Shown: positions 41,747-50,219 of the stretch, one piece after another | Position numbering within the stretch: the first letter of the stretch is position 1 | Layout of the letters: every line of letters begins with the position of its first letter | Origin: GCA-2709075 sp038146865 | GTDB lineage: Bacteria > Pseudomonadota > Alphaproteobacteria > MPNO01 > UBA2964 | DNA length: 64,000 bases | Assembly (NCBI GenBank): GCA_038146865.1 | Contig: JAYQSL010000007.1 | Span: forward strand, 682,001-746,000 | Reading direction: 5' to 3' | The notes under the pieces: generated by a model | Databases searched by the model: none | Told to the model about the DNA's origin: nothing | Seen by the model: only the letters and a program-made list of their open reading frames with translations | Made by a program: the position numbers and the translations under genes

Positions 41747-42739
41747 TTAACTAAGTGCTTCTTCATATTTTACTTCCCGATATTGACCTGAGTGCACAGG
41801 TTTATATTTGGCTGGTCTCTCGGGTCCTAAACATGTCGGAATACACTCAATGAGAGCATCGTAGTTTGGTTGGAAAAAGAATCCTGCGGAGAATCTACCC
41901 CGGTCTACCAGCGAACCCGTTGGGGGATTAATCACGCGGTGTAAATTTGATAGCCAGGTATCATTAGTCCACCTCATCAGCAGATCACCAATATTTATCA
42001 CGAAGTAGTCGGGCTTAGTTTCCACATCTATCCAGTGTCCCTCACGGGTTAAGATCTGCAATCCCCCGGGCTGGTTTTCTCCCATCAAGATGGTTATCAT
42101 ACCGTAATCTGTATGGGCTCCTGCGCGAATTTGTTTGGGTAACGGAGATTCAGAGAAAGCCGGATAATAATTTAATCTGATTGCTGTCGCGTGCTTGTTG
42201 ATCTTGTCATCAAACCACGTCTCGGGAAGGTCTAAAGCAACGGCTATGATATGGGCTAAATTCATTGCTAAAGCCTCCATGGAGTCCCAATAAGCAAGGG
42301 CGGCTGCCTTAAATTCAAGGGGATGGTCTGGCCATAGGTTTGGGATGAAATATTTTTTTCCCTCGTCACTCGTGTAGTAAGGGTCGTCGAGGGGGATTTT
42401 TTCCCTCCCGATATGATAAAACTCTTTGAGATCCGGTTGCGCATCCGCTTGACCTGATGTCTTTCCGAGTGCTTCGCCTCTAAATGTTCGGAAACCACGG
42501 GGGGTACCTTTGATCGGATGAACATAATTATGTTTGATATCATCGGACTGGGAAAAAAAGGTATGGCTGGATTCTCGTAAATTACTTATTACGGTCTTTT
42601 CCACCCCATGCCCTGAAATAGCAAAAAAGCCAATATCCGTGCACGCCTGGGCCACTTGCGCTGCGATGGCTCTCTTTGCCTCGAAATTGCCAGATTGAAA
42701 ATTTGAGATATCTATTAACGGTAGTGCATTTACCCCCAT
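41747..42739 (-). CDS. 2-Oxoglutarate/Fe(II)-dependent oxygenase, isopenicillin N synthase family
   Basis: A 330-residue oxygenase with the N-terminal DIOX_N region ('LPLIDISNF', 'DIGFFAISGHGV') and the double-stranded beta-helix core. Iron ligands are His209 and Asp211 ('AHTDYGMITIL') and His267 ('LHRVINPP'); Arg282 and Ser284 ('RFSAGFFF') should bind 2-oxoglutarate. Such enzymes hydroxylate or desaturate small molecules. Its neighbours are an NCS1 permease and pyrE, so a nucleobase or ureide substrate is possible. No member of this family with that exact role comes to mind. Confidence 0.88.
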   Translation of the reverse strand: MGVNALPLIDISNFQSGNFEAKRAIAAQVAQACTDIGFFAISGHGVEKTVISNLRESSHTFFSQSDDIKHNYVHPIKGTPRGFRTFRGEALGKTSGQADAQPDLKEFYHIGREKIPLDDPYYTSDEGKKYFIPNLWPDHPLEFKAAALAYWDSMEALAMNLAHIIAVALDLPETWFDDKINKHATAIRLNYYPAFSESPLPKQIRAGAHTDYGMITILMGENQPGGLQILTREGHWIDVETKPDYFVINIGDLLMRWTNDTWLSNLHRVINPPTGSLVDRGRFSAGFFFQPNYDALIECIPTCLGPERPAKYKPVHSGQYREVKYEEALS

Positions 42740-42961
42740 GTTTTTTTACCTTCGGTCATTTCGATTACTTATCCTATGTTAAGTGGGGTATCCTCGAAAT
42801 AGCATAAACGGCAAATTCGAGGCCCAAGGACATTCTTAAGACTTAAACCGCTCCAATATTTCTTCGCTAATTTAACACATAGAAAAAAGGAAATTCCTTT
42901 AAATGAATCTTTTTGTGCTTAAGAAGCGGGCGATGAGGACATTGCATGTAATATTTAATCT

Positions 42962-43654
42962 CTAAATTGGTTCTGAGGCACCGCCGTGATTTTTAGACCA
43001 TTCAAGTGGTTCCTCCAAAAATGATTGCAAGGCATCAATCGTTTTGGTTTCGAAGCAGTGTTCCTTTCTGGAAACATCTAAAATATCCCGACACGTCGCC
43101 AGCGAATGCAAGCGAATTTGATTCTCCGGCTCGTAATCTTTAATTGGAAACGTGTCGTGGTGAAATATTACAAATACATGATCAACTATGGCGCCAGCCT
43201 GCCTCAATCCATTGCAAAATTTAATTTTACTGCGTCCATCTGTAGTCGAATCTTCAACTAAAAGTACTCTCTCGCCTTCGCTAACCCGTCCTTCAATTTG
43301 GGCCTGACGGCCTAAACCCCTCGGGTTTTTACGGACGTAGTGCATGGGTAACATCATTTTCTCTGCCATCCACGCTGCAAAGGGGATCCCCGCGCTTTCA
43401 CCTCCAGCAACAGAATCGAAAGCTTCGAACCCTAGCTCTCGTGAAATAATTGAAGCTCCAAAATCCGTAATTGTCTGGCGCAAGATTGGGAATGAAATTA
43501 ACTTACGACAATCGACATAAATTGGGCTTGCCCAACCTGATGATAGAATAAAGGGAGTGTCTGGATTTATCGTGACGGCATTGATTGCCACCAGCATTTG
43601 TACGGTTTTGCTCGAAATGGTCCGTCTGTCTGCATATGCTGCGGTCACAGGCAT
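42962..43654 (-). CDS. pyrE: Orotate phosphoribosyltransferase
   Basis: A 230-residue phosphoribosyltransferase of pyrimidine synthesis that makes OMP from orotate and PRPP. 'FILSSGWASPIYVDCRKL' near 38, 'SVAGGESAGIPFA' near 75, 'YVRKNPRGLGRQAQIEG' near 95 and the PRPP motif 'VLLVEDSTTDGRSK' near 120 are diagnostic. The PRPP motif has TTDG where many enzymes have TTGG, as in several alphaproteobacteria. The start is set at ATG 43654; an extension to 43687 is possible. A pyrimidine salvage role next to the NCS1 permease would also fit. Confidence 0.9.
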   Translation of the reverse strand: MPVTAAYADRRTISSKTVQMLVAINAVTINPDTPFILSSGWASPIYVDCRKLISFPILRQTITDFGASIISRELGFEAFDSVAGGESAGIPFAAWMAEKMMLPMHYVRKNPRGLGRQAQIEGRVSEGERVLLVEDSTTDGRSKIKFCNGLRQAGAIVDHVFVIFHHDTFPIKDYEPENQIRLHSLATCRDILDVSRKEHCFETKTIDALQSFLEEPLEWSKNHGGASEPI

Positions 43655-43982
43655 TTTATTTTTATCTCTCCACTTCGAAAATCTCATAACTAAGAGAACT
43701 GCGGGCCCAATGAATGTAATTTTTTAGATTTTGAATGATAGGTTGCGAGGTCTTTAATAGGAAGTTTCGGCGCACCTCAAGAAATGATGGACTATACGAA
43801 TCAATCCCAAAAAGGCAGGCATCATTTACCATCTGTAACATAGCCGGTGGCAAATTATTCTCTCTTTTGATGGTGTTGCTGACTTCGCCAAAACAATTGG
43901 CCCCTCGTGACTTTTGTGTTGGAGGAGAGAAGCTTCGCCGGCAACGGCTTCTAGTCTCACGTCTATATAATCTCATCGTGTT
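43655..43982. other. Intergenic stretch of 328 bases upstream of pyrE
   Basis: No gene is firmly supported here. The minus strand holds a 104-codon open frame (43662-43976) that stops 7 bases before the pyrE start, as an operon partner would. Its protein is rich in Arg and Ser at the N-terminus and contains 'DACLFGIDSYSPSFLEVRR', and I recognise no family. The opposite strand has another open frame of similar size, so neither is convincing. I see no strong hairpin terminator after the downstream amidase. Confidence 0.4.
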
Positions 43983-45278
43983 TCATGGAGGCGATAGTAA
44001 GGCGTGGTGAAGCACGTCAACCCCTTTTAGAAAGTCGTCAATCTCCATCGCTTCTTTGGGGTTATGGGAACCATGGTTATTTCTAATGAAAATCATGGCG
44101 GATGGTATGCCATTATTGGCAAAAACAGCGGCATCATGGCCTGCTCCACTCGGAAGAGTTTCATACTTTGTATTCAAGCTTTCGCAGGAGTTAGAAAGTC
44201 GTGAAATCCATTGGCTGTCCATAATCGCGGGTTTTGTTATGTCTCGAACTGGGAATTCAAAAGTGACTCCCCTTTCTTTTTCGATGCTTCTAACCTCAGC
44301 CCTAACCAGTTCATCAAAAGCTTCCAGGGTCTCTATGCTTTGGCTTCTAAATTCAAGGCTAAATTCGCACTCTCCTGGTATTCGTGTGAGGCCGTGCGTT
44401 TCTGGATTTGTTGATAAGGTTCCAGCGGTAAGAACAAGATCGAGACCGCGCTCAAGTAGAACCCGCCAATGCTCATCCATTCTGTTTAATAGGTCGGCGG
44501 TGGCCAATACAGCGTCATGTCTAAGCCAGCGCGGAACAGCCCCAGAGTGACCAGCCTCACCTTGGCAAAGAACTTTATTGTACCGGATGTTGCCTCGGAG
44601 GCCGGTTACAATGCCGACTGGGACATCCCGGGCTACCATCACGGGACCTTGTTCAATATGGAGTTCAACGTAGGCCGCTATGTCTTTGAAGTCTAAAAGT
44701 GTTTGTCCCTGCGATATTGCGGCAACATTTGCGCCAGCTTTAGACATATACTCTCGAAGAGTTCGGCCTGACGAACGGTGTTTCCGATCTAGGTCTTTCG
44801 CAGTCATCTGACCAAATAATGAATACGAACCGAGATAACAAAGCCCAAACCATGCGCTTTCCTCTCCTCTCAAAGCAATTAATTTTATCGGCACAACAGG
44901 GTCCAAACCGCTTCGATTTATTTGGATTAAGGCCATGAGACCAGCGATAACACCGGCGGCTCCATCAAAATTTCCTCCACGGGGAACCGAGTCAAGGTGG
45001 GAGCCACAAAGGATAGAGGGGTTAGTTTTTGCCTTGCCTGGAAGGCTAATAACCAGGTTCGCTGCACTGTCCCAATCTACCTCCAAGCCTTCTTCTTCGG
45101 CATATCGGGCAATTAACTCCATCGCCTCTTGTTCGCCAGGACCATAGGACTGCCTGCTCACGCCGACTGTGTCAGCTGACAGCTCTCTAAGCTCGTTAAA
45201 AATTTTCTCGGCGAACTTTGTGCGAGCTGCCGCGTCAAATTTTTGAGCTATCTTAAAGGGCTTAATCTTTGAATTCAT
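43983..45278 (-). CDS. M20 hydantoinase/carbamoylase-family amidase, copy 3
   Basis: A 431-residue amidase of the HyuC/AllC/beta-ureidopropionase group. Signatures are 'CGSHLDSVPRGGNFDGAAG' near 90, 'GEESAWFGLCYLGS' near 134, 'HIEQGP' near 202, 'GEAGHSGAVPRWLRHDA' near 239, 'LPSGAGHDAAVFA' near 370 and 'GSHNPKEAMEIDD' near 399. The 'ESAWFG' form in place of 'EGxRF' sets it apart from the other two copies and resembles N-carbamoyl-amino-acid hydrolases. It would act on a carbamoyl compound; beta-ureidopropionate from uracil breakdown is one option. It lies 166 bases downstream of mnmH, with no obvious terminator between them. Confidence 0.88.
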   Translation of the reverse strand: MNSKIKPFKIAQKFDAAARTKFAEKIFNELRELSADTVGVSRQSYGPGEQEAMELIARYAEEEGLEVDWDSAANLVISLPGKAKTNPSILCGSHLDSVPRGGNFDGAAGVIAGLMALIQINRSGLDPVVPIKLIALRGEESAWFGLCYLGSYSLFGQMTAKDLDRKHRSSGRTLREYMSKAGANVAAISQGQTLLDFKDIAAYVELHIEQGPVMVARDVPVGIVTGLRGNIRYNKVLCQGEAGHSGAVPRWLRHDAVLATADLLNRMDEHWRVLLERGLDLVLTAGTLSTNPETHGLTRIPGECEFSLEFRSQSIETLEAFDELVRAEVRSIEKERGVTFEFPVRDITKPAIMDSQWISRLSNSCESLNTKYETLPSGAGHDAAVFANNGIPSAMIFIRNNHGSHNPKEAMEIDDFLKGVDVLHHALLSPP

Positions 45279-45444
45279 TTTTTTTGATCCAACAGTCTTA
45301 GGTCCTACAAAACTAGTTCAGCACCTTTATTAAAGCATACTACCCTTTGGACCGGCACGTTTTTTTAATTGTTTTCAATTTATTGAGATTTGGAAAAAGG
45401 TTTTGAGCACCGCAGCCTCAAAAGCTTTTATTGTCAGACCATGT

Positions 45445-46512
45445 TTAGATCTTAGTCTGACCGAGATGTTTATTGAGAGAAAGTATAATTTCCCGTGTTA
45501 AATCACTGAAACTATCTTTGATCGGTTTTAGAGTTTTGATGCAAGAAATAGTTTGGTCGAGCCGTCTCTTTATAGAGTGAGTGTAAAGAGGGTCATAATA
45601 ATCAGTTATTAAAAGGCTTACTAAGGAGCGCCAGTTTTTTTTCGCTATTAGTTGGTTCAATTCTTCAACATTTATATTGGGGTGTTTTCTCTTAATCACC
45701 GAGATCAATTTTGGGAGTTCTTCTTCCAATAAAAAGTCTGGATCATAATTCTCCAGGATATAATCAACTCGATTTTCTAGGGTGTTGTCGATGATTAGAG
45801 TAGGAGAGCGCTTCATCGAATGCCAGATTTCGGGAGGGATAAGAAGATTTCCGATTTTGCTACTCTCGGACTCCAAAAAGATCGGATCACACCTGCCAAT
45901 GTTTATTATTTCCTCATAAATCGCAGATTCGAACAATTTCTGTTTAGGTTGCTTTCTGGTTCGCGGCGCACCCAGGAGGCTGCCTCTGTGATTGGCTAGT
46001 TTCTCAAGGTTTAGGACAGCATGCCCCTGAGATTTCATGAATTCTAGAACATCAGTTTTCCCAACGCCGGTTCTTCCGCCTACTATTACAAATTTCTTGC
46101 TGTCCGCGAATTTCTGAATGGTCGATAATACGTGTTTTCTGTATGCTTTGTAGCCTCCCTTGAGAACTAAGGGCTCCCATCCTACCATTTTACAGACGGT
46201 GGCAAAAGATTGTGACCTTTTGCCACCCCTTGCACAATAAAATACAATTTTGGATTCTTTTCTTTTATCAGAAAAGAATTTCTCGAGATGTCGAGCGATA
46301 TTACTAGCGACCAAAGCCGAACCGACTTTAGATGCCTCAAAGGGAGAGGTTTGCTTATACAGTTTTCCAACTTGTTCGAATTCTGAATCGTTCAAAACCG
46401 GCAAATTGATGGCCCCGCATATGTGGTCTGCTTCGAATTCTTCTGGTGACCTGACGTCTACAAGGATTTCTTCTTTGCTGAATTTGAATGAGTCACGCGA
46501 ATTAATAAGCAT
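45445..46512 (-). CDS. mnmH: tRNA 2-selenouridine synthase MnmH (SelU)
   Basis: A 355-residue protein with an N-terminal rhodanese domain and a C-terminal P-loop domain. The rhodanese cysteine lies in 'VFYCARGGKRSQS' near 93, and the Walker A loop is 'VGGRTGVGKTDV' near 145. MnmH converts 2-thiouridine at the tRNA wobble position to 2-selenouridine by way of a geranylated intermediate, using selenophosphate. MnmA at 6785 would make its substrate. No selD is in the window. Without selenophosphate the enzyme could still make geranylthiouridine. Confidence 0.9.
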   Translation of the reverse strand: MLINSRDSFKFSKEEILVDVRSPEEFEADHICGAINLPVLNDSEFEQVGKLYKQTSPFEASKVGSALVASNIARHLEKFFSDKRKESKIVFYCARGGKRSQSFATVCKMVGWEPLVLKGGYKAYRKHVLSTIQKFADSKKFVIVGGRTGVGKTDVLEFMKSQGHAVLNLEKLANHRGSLLGAPRTRKQPKQKLFESAIYEEIINIGRCDPIFLESESSKIGNLLIPPEIWHSMKRSPTLIIDNTLENRVDYILENYDPDFLLEEELPKLISVIKRKHPNINVEELNQLIAKKNWRSLVSLLITDYYDPLYTHSIKRRLDQTISCIKTLKPIKDSFSDLTREIILSLNKHLGQTKI

Positions 46513-46831
46513 TTTGCTAACGGTCTTGTTAAGATAATATTTTACAGATCCAAAAAATTTTATTTCTGGAGAATTTAGTGCTCTCTTTAATCAGGAAATA
46601 TATCACGCCAAAGCTGCGACCAACATTAATTTGCTTAGCAAAAATCTTGGCTCTGAAGTCATCATTCCGAAATTATTCAATCTTAAAATTCAATTAAGAT
46701 AAAATCGATGTAAACATAGAAAAAACTGAGTTATTTGTGAAGGCTCAGGTTGAACTTGGTCTATTTTACCCTCCACGTGGGTGGGTAAAAGGTCTAAACT
46801 CTCGGTAACAATATGGATGGAGTTAAAAGTA
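46513..46831. other. Intergenic stretch of 319 bases between divergent mnmH and lldD-like genes
   Basis: This AT-rich stretch must hold the promoters of both flanking transcripts. No gene is supported. The only clear structure is the palindrome at 46764-46790, listed separately. A GTG at 46781 could extend the lldD-like frame 17 codons upstream, but that would begin inside the palindrome and lacks a ribosome site. Confidence 0.5.
46764..46790. promoter_or_regulatory. Palindromic probable operator before the lldD-like gene
   Basis: TTTTACCC (46764-46771) and GGGTAAAA (46783-46790) are perfect inverted repeats, enclosing the 8-base palindrome CCACGTGG (46773-46780). The site ends 41 bases before the ATG at 46832. 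No T-run follows, so a binding site for a dimeric regulator is more likely than a terminator. The regulator is not encoded nearby. Confidence 0.45.
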
Positions 46832-48136
46832 ATGTCGGACTCAGGTAAAAGCCAAGAAAACGCTAGTAATTCTAAAAAAGCGGGATATGTCGACCCCCGC
46901 TACCTTGATGAGAACGCCTCTCGAGATCAGAGGATAGCACTTGAGCTTCGTCGCCGTTATCCCAACGCCTTCGATCTTCGCAAAAAAGCGCGAAAAAGAT
47001 TACCGAGATTTGCCTTCGAGTACATAGATGGAGGGGCAGGATCAGACGGTAATATAAAGCGAAACTGGGATTCCCTTGATCGGATAGAACTTATGCCAAG
47101 GTATGGCAATGTGGTTGCTCCTCCACCGACTAACACCGAACTTTTTGGCGTACCTTACAATGCGCCAATTGGTATTTCCCCGATTGGCGGCCCGGGTACA
47201 GGGTTTCCGGGGGCAGAGCGTTTTTTAGCTAGGGCAGCACAGGCAGCAGGGATCCCTTATACATTAGGAGTGCTATCCGCTATTACGATTGAAGAAGCAG
47301 CCGAGATCGCGCCGGACGTTTTGTGGCTTCAGATATATCGTTTTGCAAGGAATGACCACAAGATTGGTTTAGATCTGGCTCGTCGCGCAGAAACAGCTGG
47401 GGTAAAAGCACTTGTTTTAACATGGGACACCCCCGTTCGGACCACTCGACCTAGAGAAGTCAAGGCAGGGATCACTAATCCTTTCCGGCTAAATATGCGT
47501 CTCAAAATGGATGCTATGTCCTCACCTCCTTGGTTGATGTCTATGGTTAGAAATGGCATCCCCCGCTTTGTATCTATAAAGCCTTACATGGGTGGGGCCA
47601 GTAGTTTAGAAGAAGCAGCAAAATTCATGCGAACTGAAGGGGGAGGCGCATTCACCTGGGAGGAAGTAAAGCGATACCGAGATGTGTTTAAGGGTCGTTT
47701 GGTGGTGAAAGGTATTTTGCATCCGGAGGATGCAAAACGCGCTGTTGAAATAGGGCTCGATGGATTGTTCGTGAGTAATCACGGGGGACGACAAATAGAG
47801 GCTCTGCCCGCATCTATAGATGCAGTGCCTGCTATTGCTAGAGAAGTTGGTAACAAAGCGACCATCGTTCTGGATTCCGGGGTTCGTTCTGGTATTGATG
47901 CTGCACGGGCGCTTGCGGTTGGAGCGGATGCGGCTTTTGCCGGAAAAGCATTTTTGTGGAGCCTTGGAGCACTAGGAGAGCGAGGTCCAAAACATATGAT
48001 TGATGTGCTTAAAGCTGAACTTAGCTCAACGCTCGGGCAATTAGGGTGTTTGTCGGTTGGCGAACTGCGCGATGTCGCACGGCGTCATAAGACCGCATGG
48101 TCCCCGGAGGATTTTGCAACAGGGAAATCAAATTGA
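46832..48136 (+). CDS. FMN-dependent alpha-hydroxy-acid oxidase/dehydrogenase (LldD-like)
   Basis: A 434-residue TIM-barrel flavoprotein of the lactate/glycolate/mandelate dehydrogenase family. 'FAFEYIDGGAGSDGNIKRN' near 60 is the family's start, 'PIGGPGTGFPGAERFLARAA' (in parts) lies in the flavin site, 'VVKGILHPEDA' near 290 holds the FMN lysine, and 'VSNHGGRQIEALPAS' near 313 the catalytic histidine and substrate arginine; most relatives have QLD where this has QIE. The ATG 46832 has GGAG nine bases upstream. Oxidation of glycolate or lactate is the common function; glycolate oxidation would yield glyoxylate for the PucG-like step, which is speculation. Confidence 0.88.
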   Translation: MSDSGKSQENASNSKKAGYVDPRYLDENASRDQRIALELRRRYPNAFDLRKKARKRLPRFAFEYIDGGAGSDGNIKRNWDSLDRIELMPRYGNVVAPPPTNTELFGVPYNAPIGISPIGGPGTGFPGAERFLARAAQAAGIPYTLGVLSAITIEEAAEIAPDVLWLQIYRFARNDHKIGLDLARRAETAGVKALVLTWDTPVRTTRPREVKAGITNPFRLNMRLKMDAMSSPPWLMSMVRNGIPRFVSIKPYMGGASSLEEAAKFMRTEGGGAFTWEEVKRYRDVFKGRLVVKGILHPEDAKRAVEIGLDGLFVSNHGGRQIEALPASIDAVPAIAREVGNKATIVLDSGVRSGIDAARALAVGADAAFAGKAFLWSLGALGERGPKHMIDVLKAELSSTLGQLGCLSVGELRDVARRHKTAWSPEDFATGKSN

Positions 48137-48138
48137 CC

Positions 48139-49038
48139 ATGCAAAATGGAGCTCCTTCCTATCGGGTAAAGGGAAAAAGAGTATATAGGCAGTTTGGACA
48201 GCGAGAGCTTGATGCAGAATATGACGCTCGCGGATCTGCCCCAGATGGTCAAGCGTATCGAGATTTTCTCGTTGAACAGAGTAAAAAGGCTATTCGTGAC
48301 CTCGATTGCATGCTTGACGTTCCCTATGGGGCATCAAGTGATGAGGTCGTTGATGTATTTCCGGCCGAGCAACCAAATTCTCCAATAGTCTATTTTATTC
48401 ATGGCGGTTTTTGGAGGTCGTCCAGCCAGCGGGATTTGGACCTGTTTGCTCTGACGTTTGTCCCTCGAGGTTGTGCCTATGTAAGTGTGAATTATTCGCT
48501 TGCTCCACAGGCAACCATTGATGAAATCGTTTATCAATGCCGATCGGGGCTGGCATGGGTTTTTAATAACGCGACAAGTTTTAACGGAGATCCGAATAAA
48601 ATTTATGTCAATGGACGATCTGCAGGCGGCCACCTAACGGGAATGATGCTCGCGACAGATTGGGAGACAGAATTTAAAGTTCCTATGAATGTTATTAAGG
48701 GGGCTACTGCTGTAAGTGGGCTTTTTGATCTCGAACCGGTTCGGCTTTCGTCAGTCAATGATTGGGCAAAAATGGACAAAGAGGCCGCTTACCGAAATAG
48801 TCCTGTCCATCACCTTCCAAAGATTCAATGTCCTTTACTGCTGGCATGGGGTGGTGATGAGTCATCTGAGTTTAAGCGCCAGTCGGATCTCATGGCAGTG
48901 GCATGGAGATCGAGGGGCTGGAGTTGCGAAACCTTAGAGCTGGCCGGTAAGCATCATTTTGCCACTATGCCGGATATTCTAGATACGGACTCAGAACTTT
49001 CAAAGGCGGTTTTTCGGCAAATGGGTTTGAGTCATTAA
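48139..49038 (+). CDS. Alpha/beta hydrolase, arylformamidase-like (HGGFW motif)
   Basis: A 299-residue hydrolase. The oxyanion motif 'YFIHGGFWRSSSQRD' near 81 corresponds to the HGGYW signature of kynurenine formamidases, and the nucleophile is in 'VNGRSAGGHLTGM' near 155. A late Asp ('WGGDESSEFKRQS') and His ('LAGKHHFATM') complete the triad. It starts 2 bases after the lldD-like stop, so the two form an operon. Arylformamidase is a possible function, but no other tryptophan-breakdown gene is near and a formamide or carbamate-type amide is equally likely. Confidence 0.85.
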   Translation: MQNGAPSYRVKGKRVYRQFGQRELDAEYDARGSAPDGQAYRDFLVEQSKKAIRDLDCMLDVPYGASSDEVVDVFPAEQPNSPIVYFIHGGFWRSSSQRDLDLFALTFVPRGCAYVSVNYSLAPQATIDEIVYQCRSGLAWVFNNATSFNGDPNKIYVNGRSAGGHLTGMMLATDWETEFKVPMNVIKGATAVSGLFDLEPVRLSSVNDWAKMDKEAAYRNSPVHHLPKIQCPLLLAWGGDESSEFKRQSDLMAVAWRSRGWSCETLELAGKHHFATMPDILDTDSELSKAVFRQMGLSH

Positions 49039-49153
49039 GTCGCCAAAGCGAAGATTTCAGAAATTCATTTTTAAGGCTCATTAAGGTATGATATAAATTG
49101 GGGCAAGTAACACGCGTTTTGAAGGCGTCAGCTTACAGAAATAGAAGAATTTA

Positions 49154-50113
49154 ATGGGGAAAAACATGGCCGCGAACTTAAAGACTCTTGTTTTAGAAAC
49201 TACTGCTCCGTTTCAGGGACTTTGTGAACTTGTTGCTGATAAAGAAGGACTTTTTGAGAAAGAAGGCCTGCTTATTGAATGGGCTGATAGAGATAAAGAC
49301 GTTGATAAGTCTCTTAGAACAGACATTACGGATCCCAGAGGCCTTGATGCCCACTCCAGTCACGGCAAATTATTTGAACAAGGCGCTGCAGATATGTACA
49401 ACGCTTGCGAATGGGGAAACTATTGCCGAGTGCAGGATACACAGGTTGATAGTGGTCGTCAGGTAGGTCGAAGAGCGATTGTTACTTTTGCCGGGATTGT
49501 GGTTAGGCCAGAATCCGATGTTTATACGGCGCAGCAGTTAGCGGGCAAACTCGTCGGTGTCCCATTTTTCTTCGGAACCCACTATCTTACCTTGCATATG
49601 CTAGAAGGATTTATGGCCCGGGATCAAATAAAGCTGTGCAAGGCGCCAAATGGGTCAAGATACCGTTATGAAGCTATGTTGTCTGGGGAAGTGGAGGCGA
49701 CGACTTTGACCGAACCTTACTTGAGTCTTGCTGTTAAAAATGGATGCAGGGTGATTTGCTCCGCATTTTATCATGGAACAGAGGTCGCTTCGGATAGGGT
49801 CGATGCGGATACTTATTCTCGGTTTAATCGGGCTGTAAAAGAGGCTGTTAAACGTGTAAACGCCGACAAGTTAAAATATGCTCAATATTTCATAGATTAC
49901 CACAAGGGTAAGGACCCTGAAATTGGCGAGCTTAAGGCCTCAGATATACCTTTGGGTCATATCGTGGTCGTCGATCCGGCCCCGATACCAGAGCATGAGC
50001 TGGCCGCGACAGCTCAATGGATTAAAAGTTGGGGAATGTTAGAAGATACCGAAAATCATCTAGATTTGGTGAATATGGAAGTGCAAATTGGAGGGCACGC
50101 GGCGGCAGAGTAA
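49154..50113 (+). CDS. NMT1/SsuA-like solute-binding protein without a signal peptide
   Basis: A 319-residue protein with the periplasmic binding protein type II pattern ('PFQGLCELVADKEGLFEKEGL' in parts, 'YNACEWGNYC', 'LAGKLVGVPFFFGTHYLTLHM' in parts, 'LSGEVEATTLTEPYLSLAV' near 183). The N-terminus 'MGKNMAANLKTLVLETT' has no hydrophobic signal and no lipobox, so it may be cytoplasmic. No ABC permease or ATPase adjoins it. The ATG at 49166, after GGGGA, is an alternative start. A strong terminator follows the stop. It could be a cytosolic sensor or an enzyme that reuses this fold, such as the THI5-type pyrimidine synthase, though THI5's active-site histidine motif is not evident. Confidence 0.75.
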   Translation: MGKNMAANLKTLVLETTAPFQGLCELVADKEGLFEKEGLLIEWADRDKDVDKSLRTDITDPRGLDAHSSHGKLFEQGAADMYNACEWGNYCRVQDTQVDSGRQVGRRAIVTFAGIVVRPESDVYTAQQLAGKLVGVPFFFGTHYLTLHMLEGFMARDQIKLCKAPNGSRYRYEAMLSGEVEATTLTEPYLSLAVKNGCRVICSAFYHGTEVASDRVDADTYSRFNRAVKEAVKRVNADKLKYAQYFIDYHKGKDPEIGELKASDIPLGHIVVVDPAPIPEHELAATAQWIKSWGMLEDTENHLDLVNMEVQIGGHAAAE

Positions 50114-50142
50114 TTCTGATGACTACCTTATGGTAAAGTACT

Positions 50143-50180
50143 AAGGGAAGAATTTCTTAATTCTTCCCTTATTGTTTTTG
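50143..50180 (+). terminator. Rho-independent terminator after the signal-less binding protein
   Basis: AAGGGAAGAATT (50143-50154) and AATTCTTCCCTT (50159-50170) form a perfect 12-pair stem with loop TCTT, followed by ATTGTTTTT. It begins 29 bases after the stop and ends before ispG, so ispG has its own promoter within or after this point. Confidence 0.88.
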
Positions 50181-50219
50181 GCTATTCTCTGGGTATGAGA
50201 GGATCTTGTTGTTGCTGAG

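Noticed and set aside
43662..43976. 104-codon minus-strand open frame upstream of pyrE
   Set aside because: No recognisable family and a competing open frame on the other strand. The spacing to pyrE is operon-like, so it is mentioned in the intergenic entry but not called as a gene.
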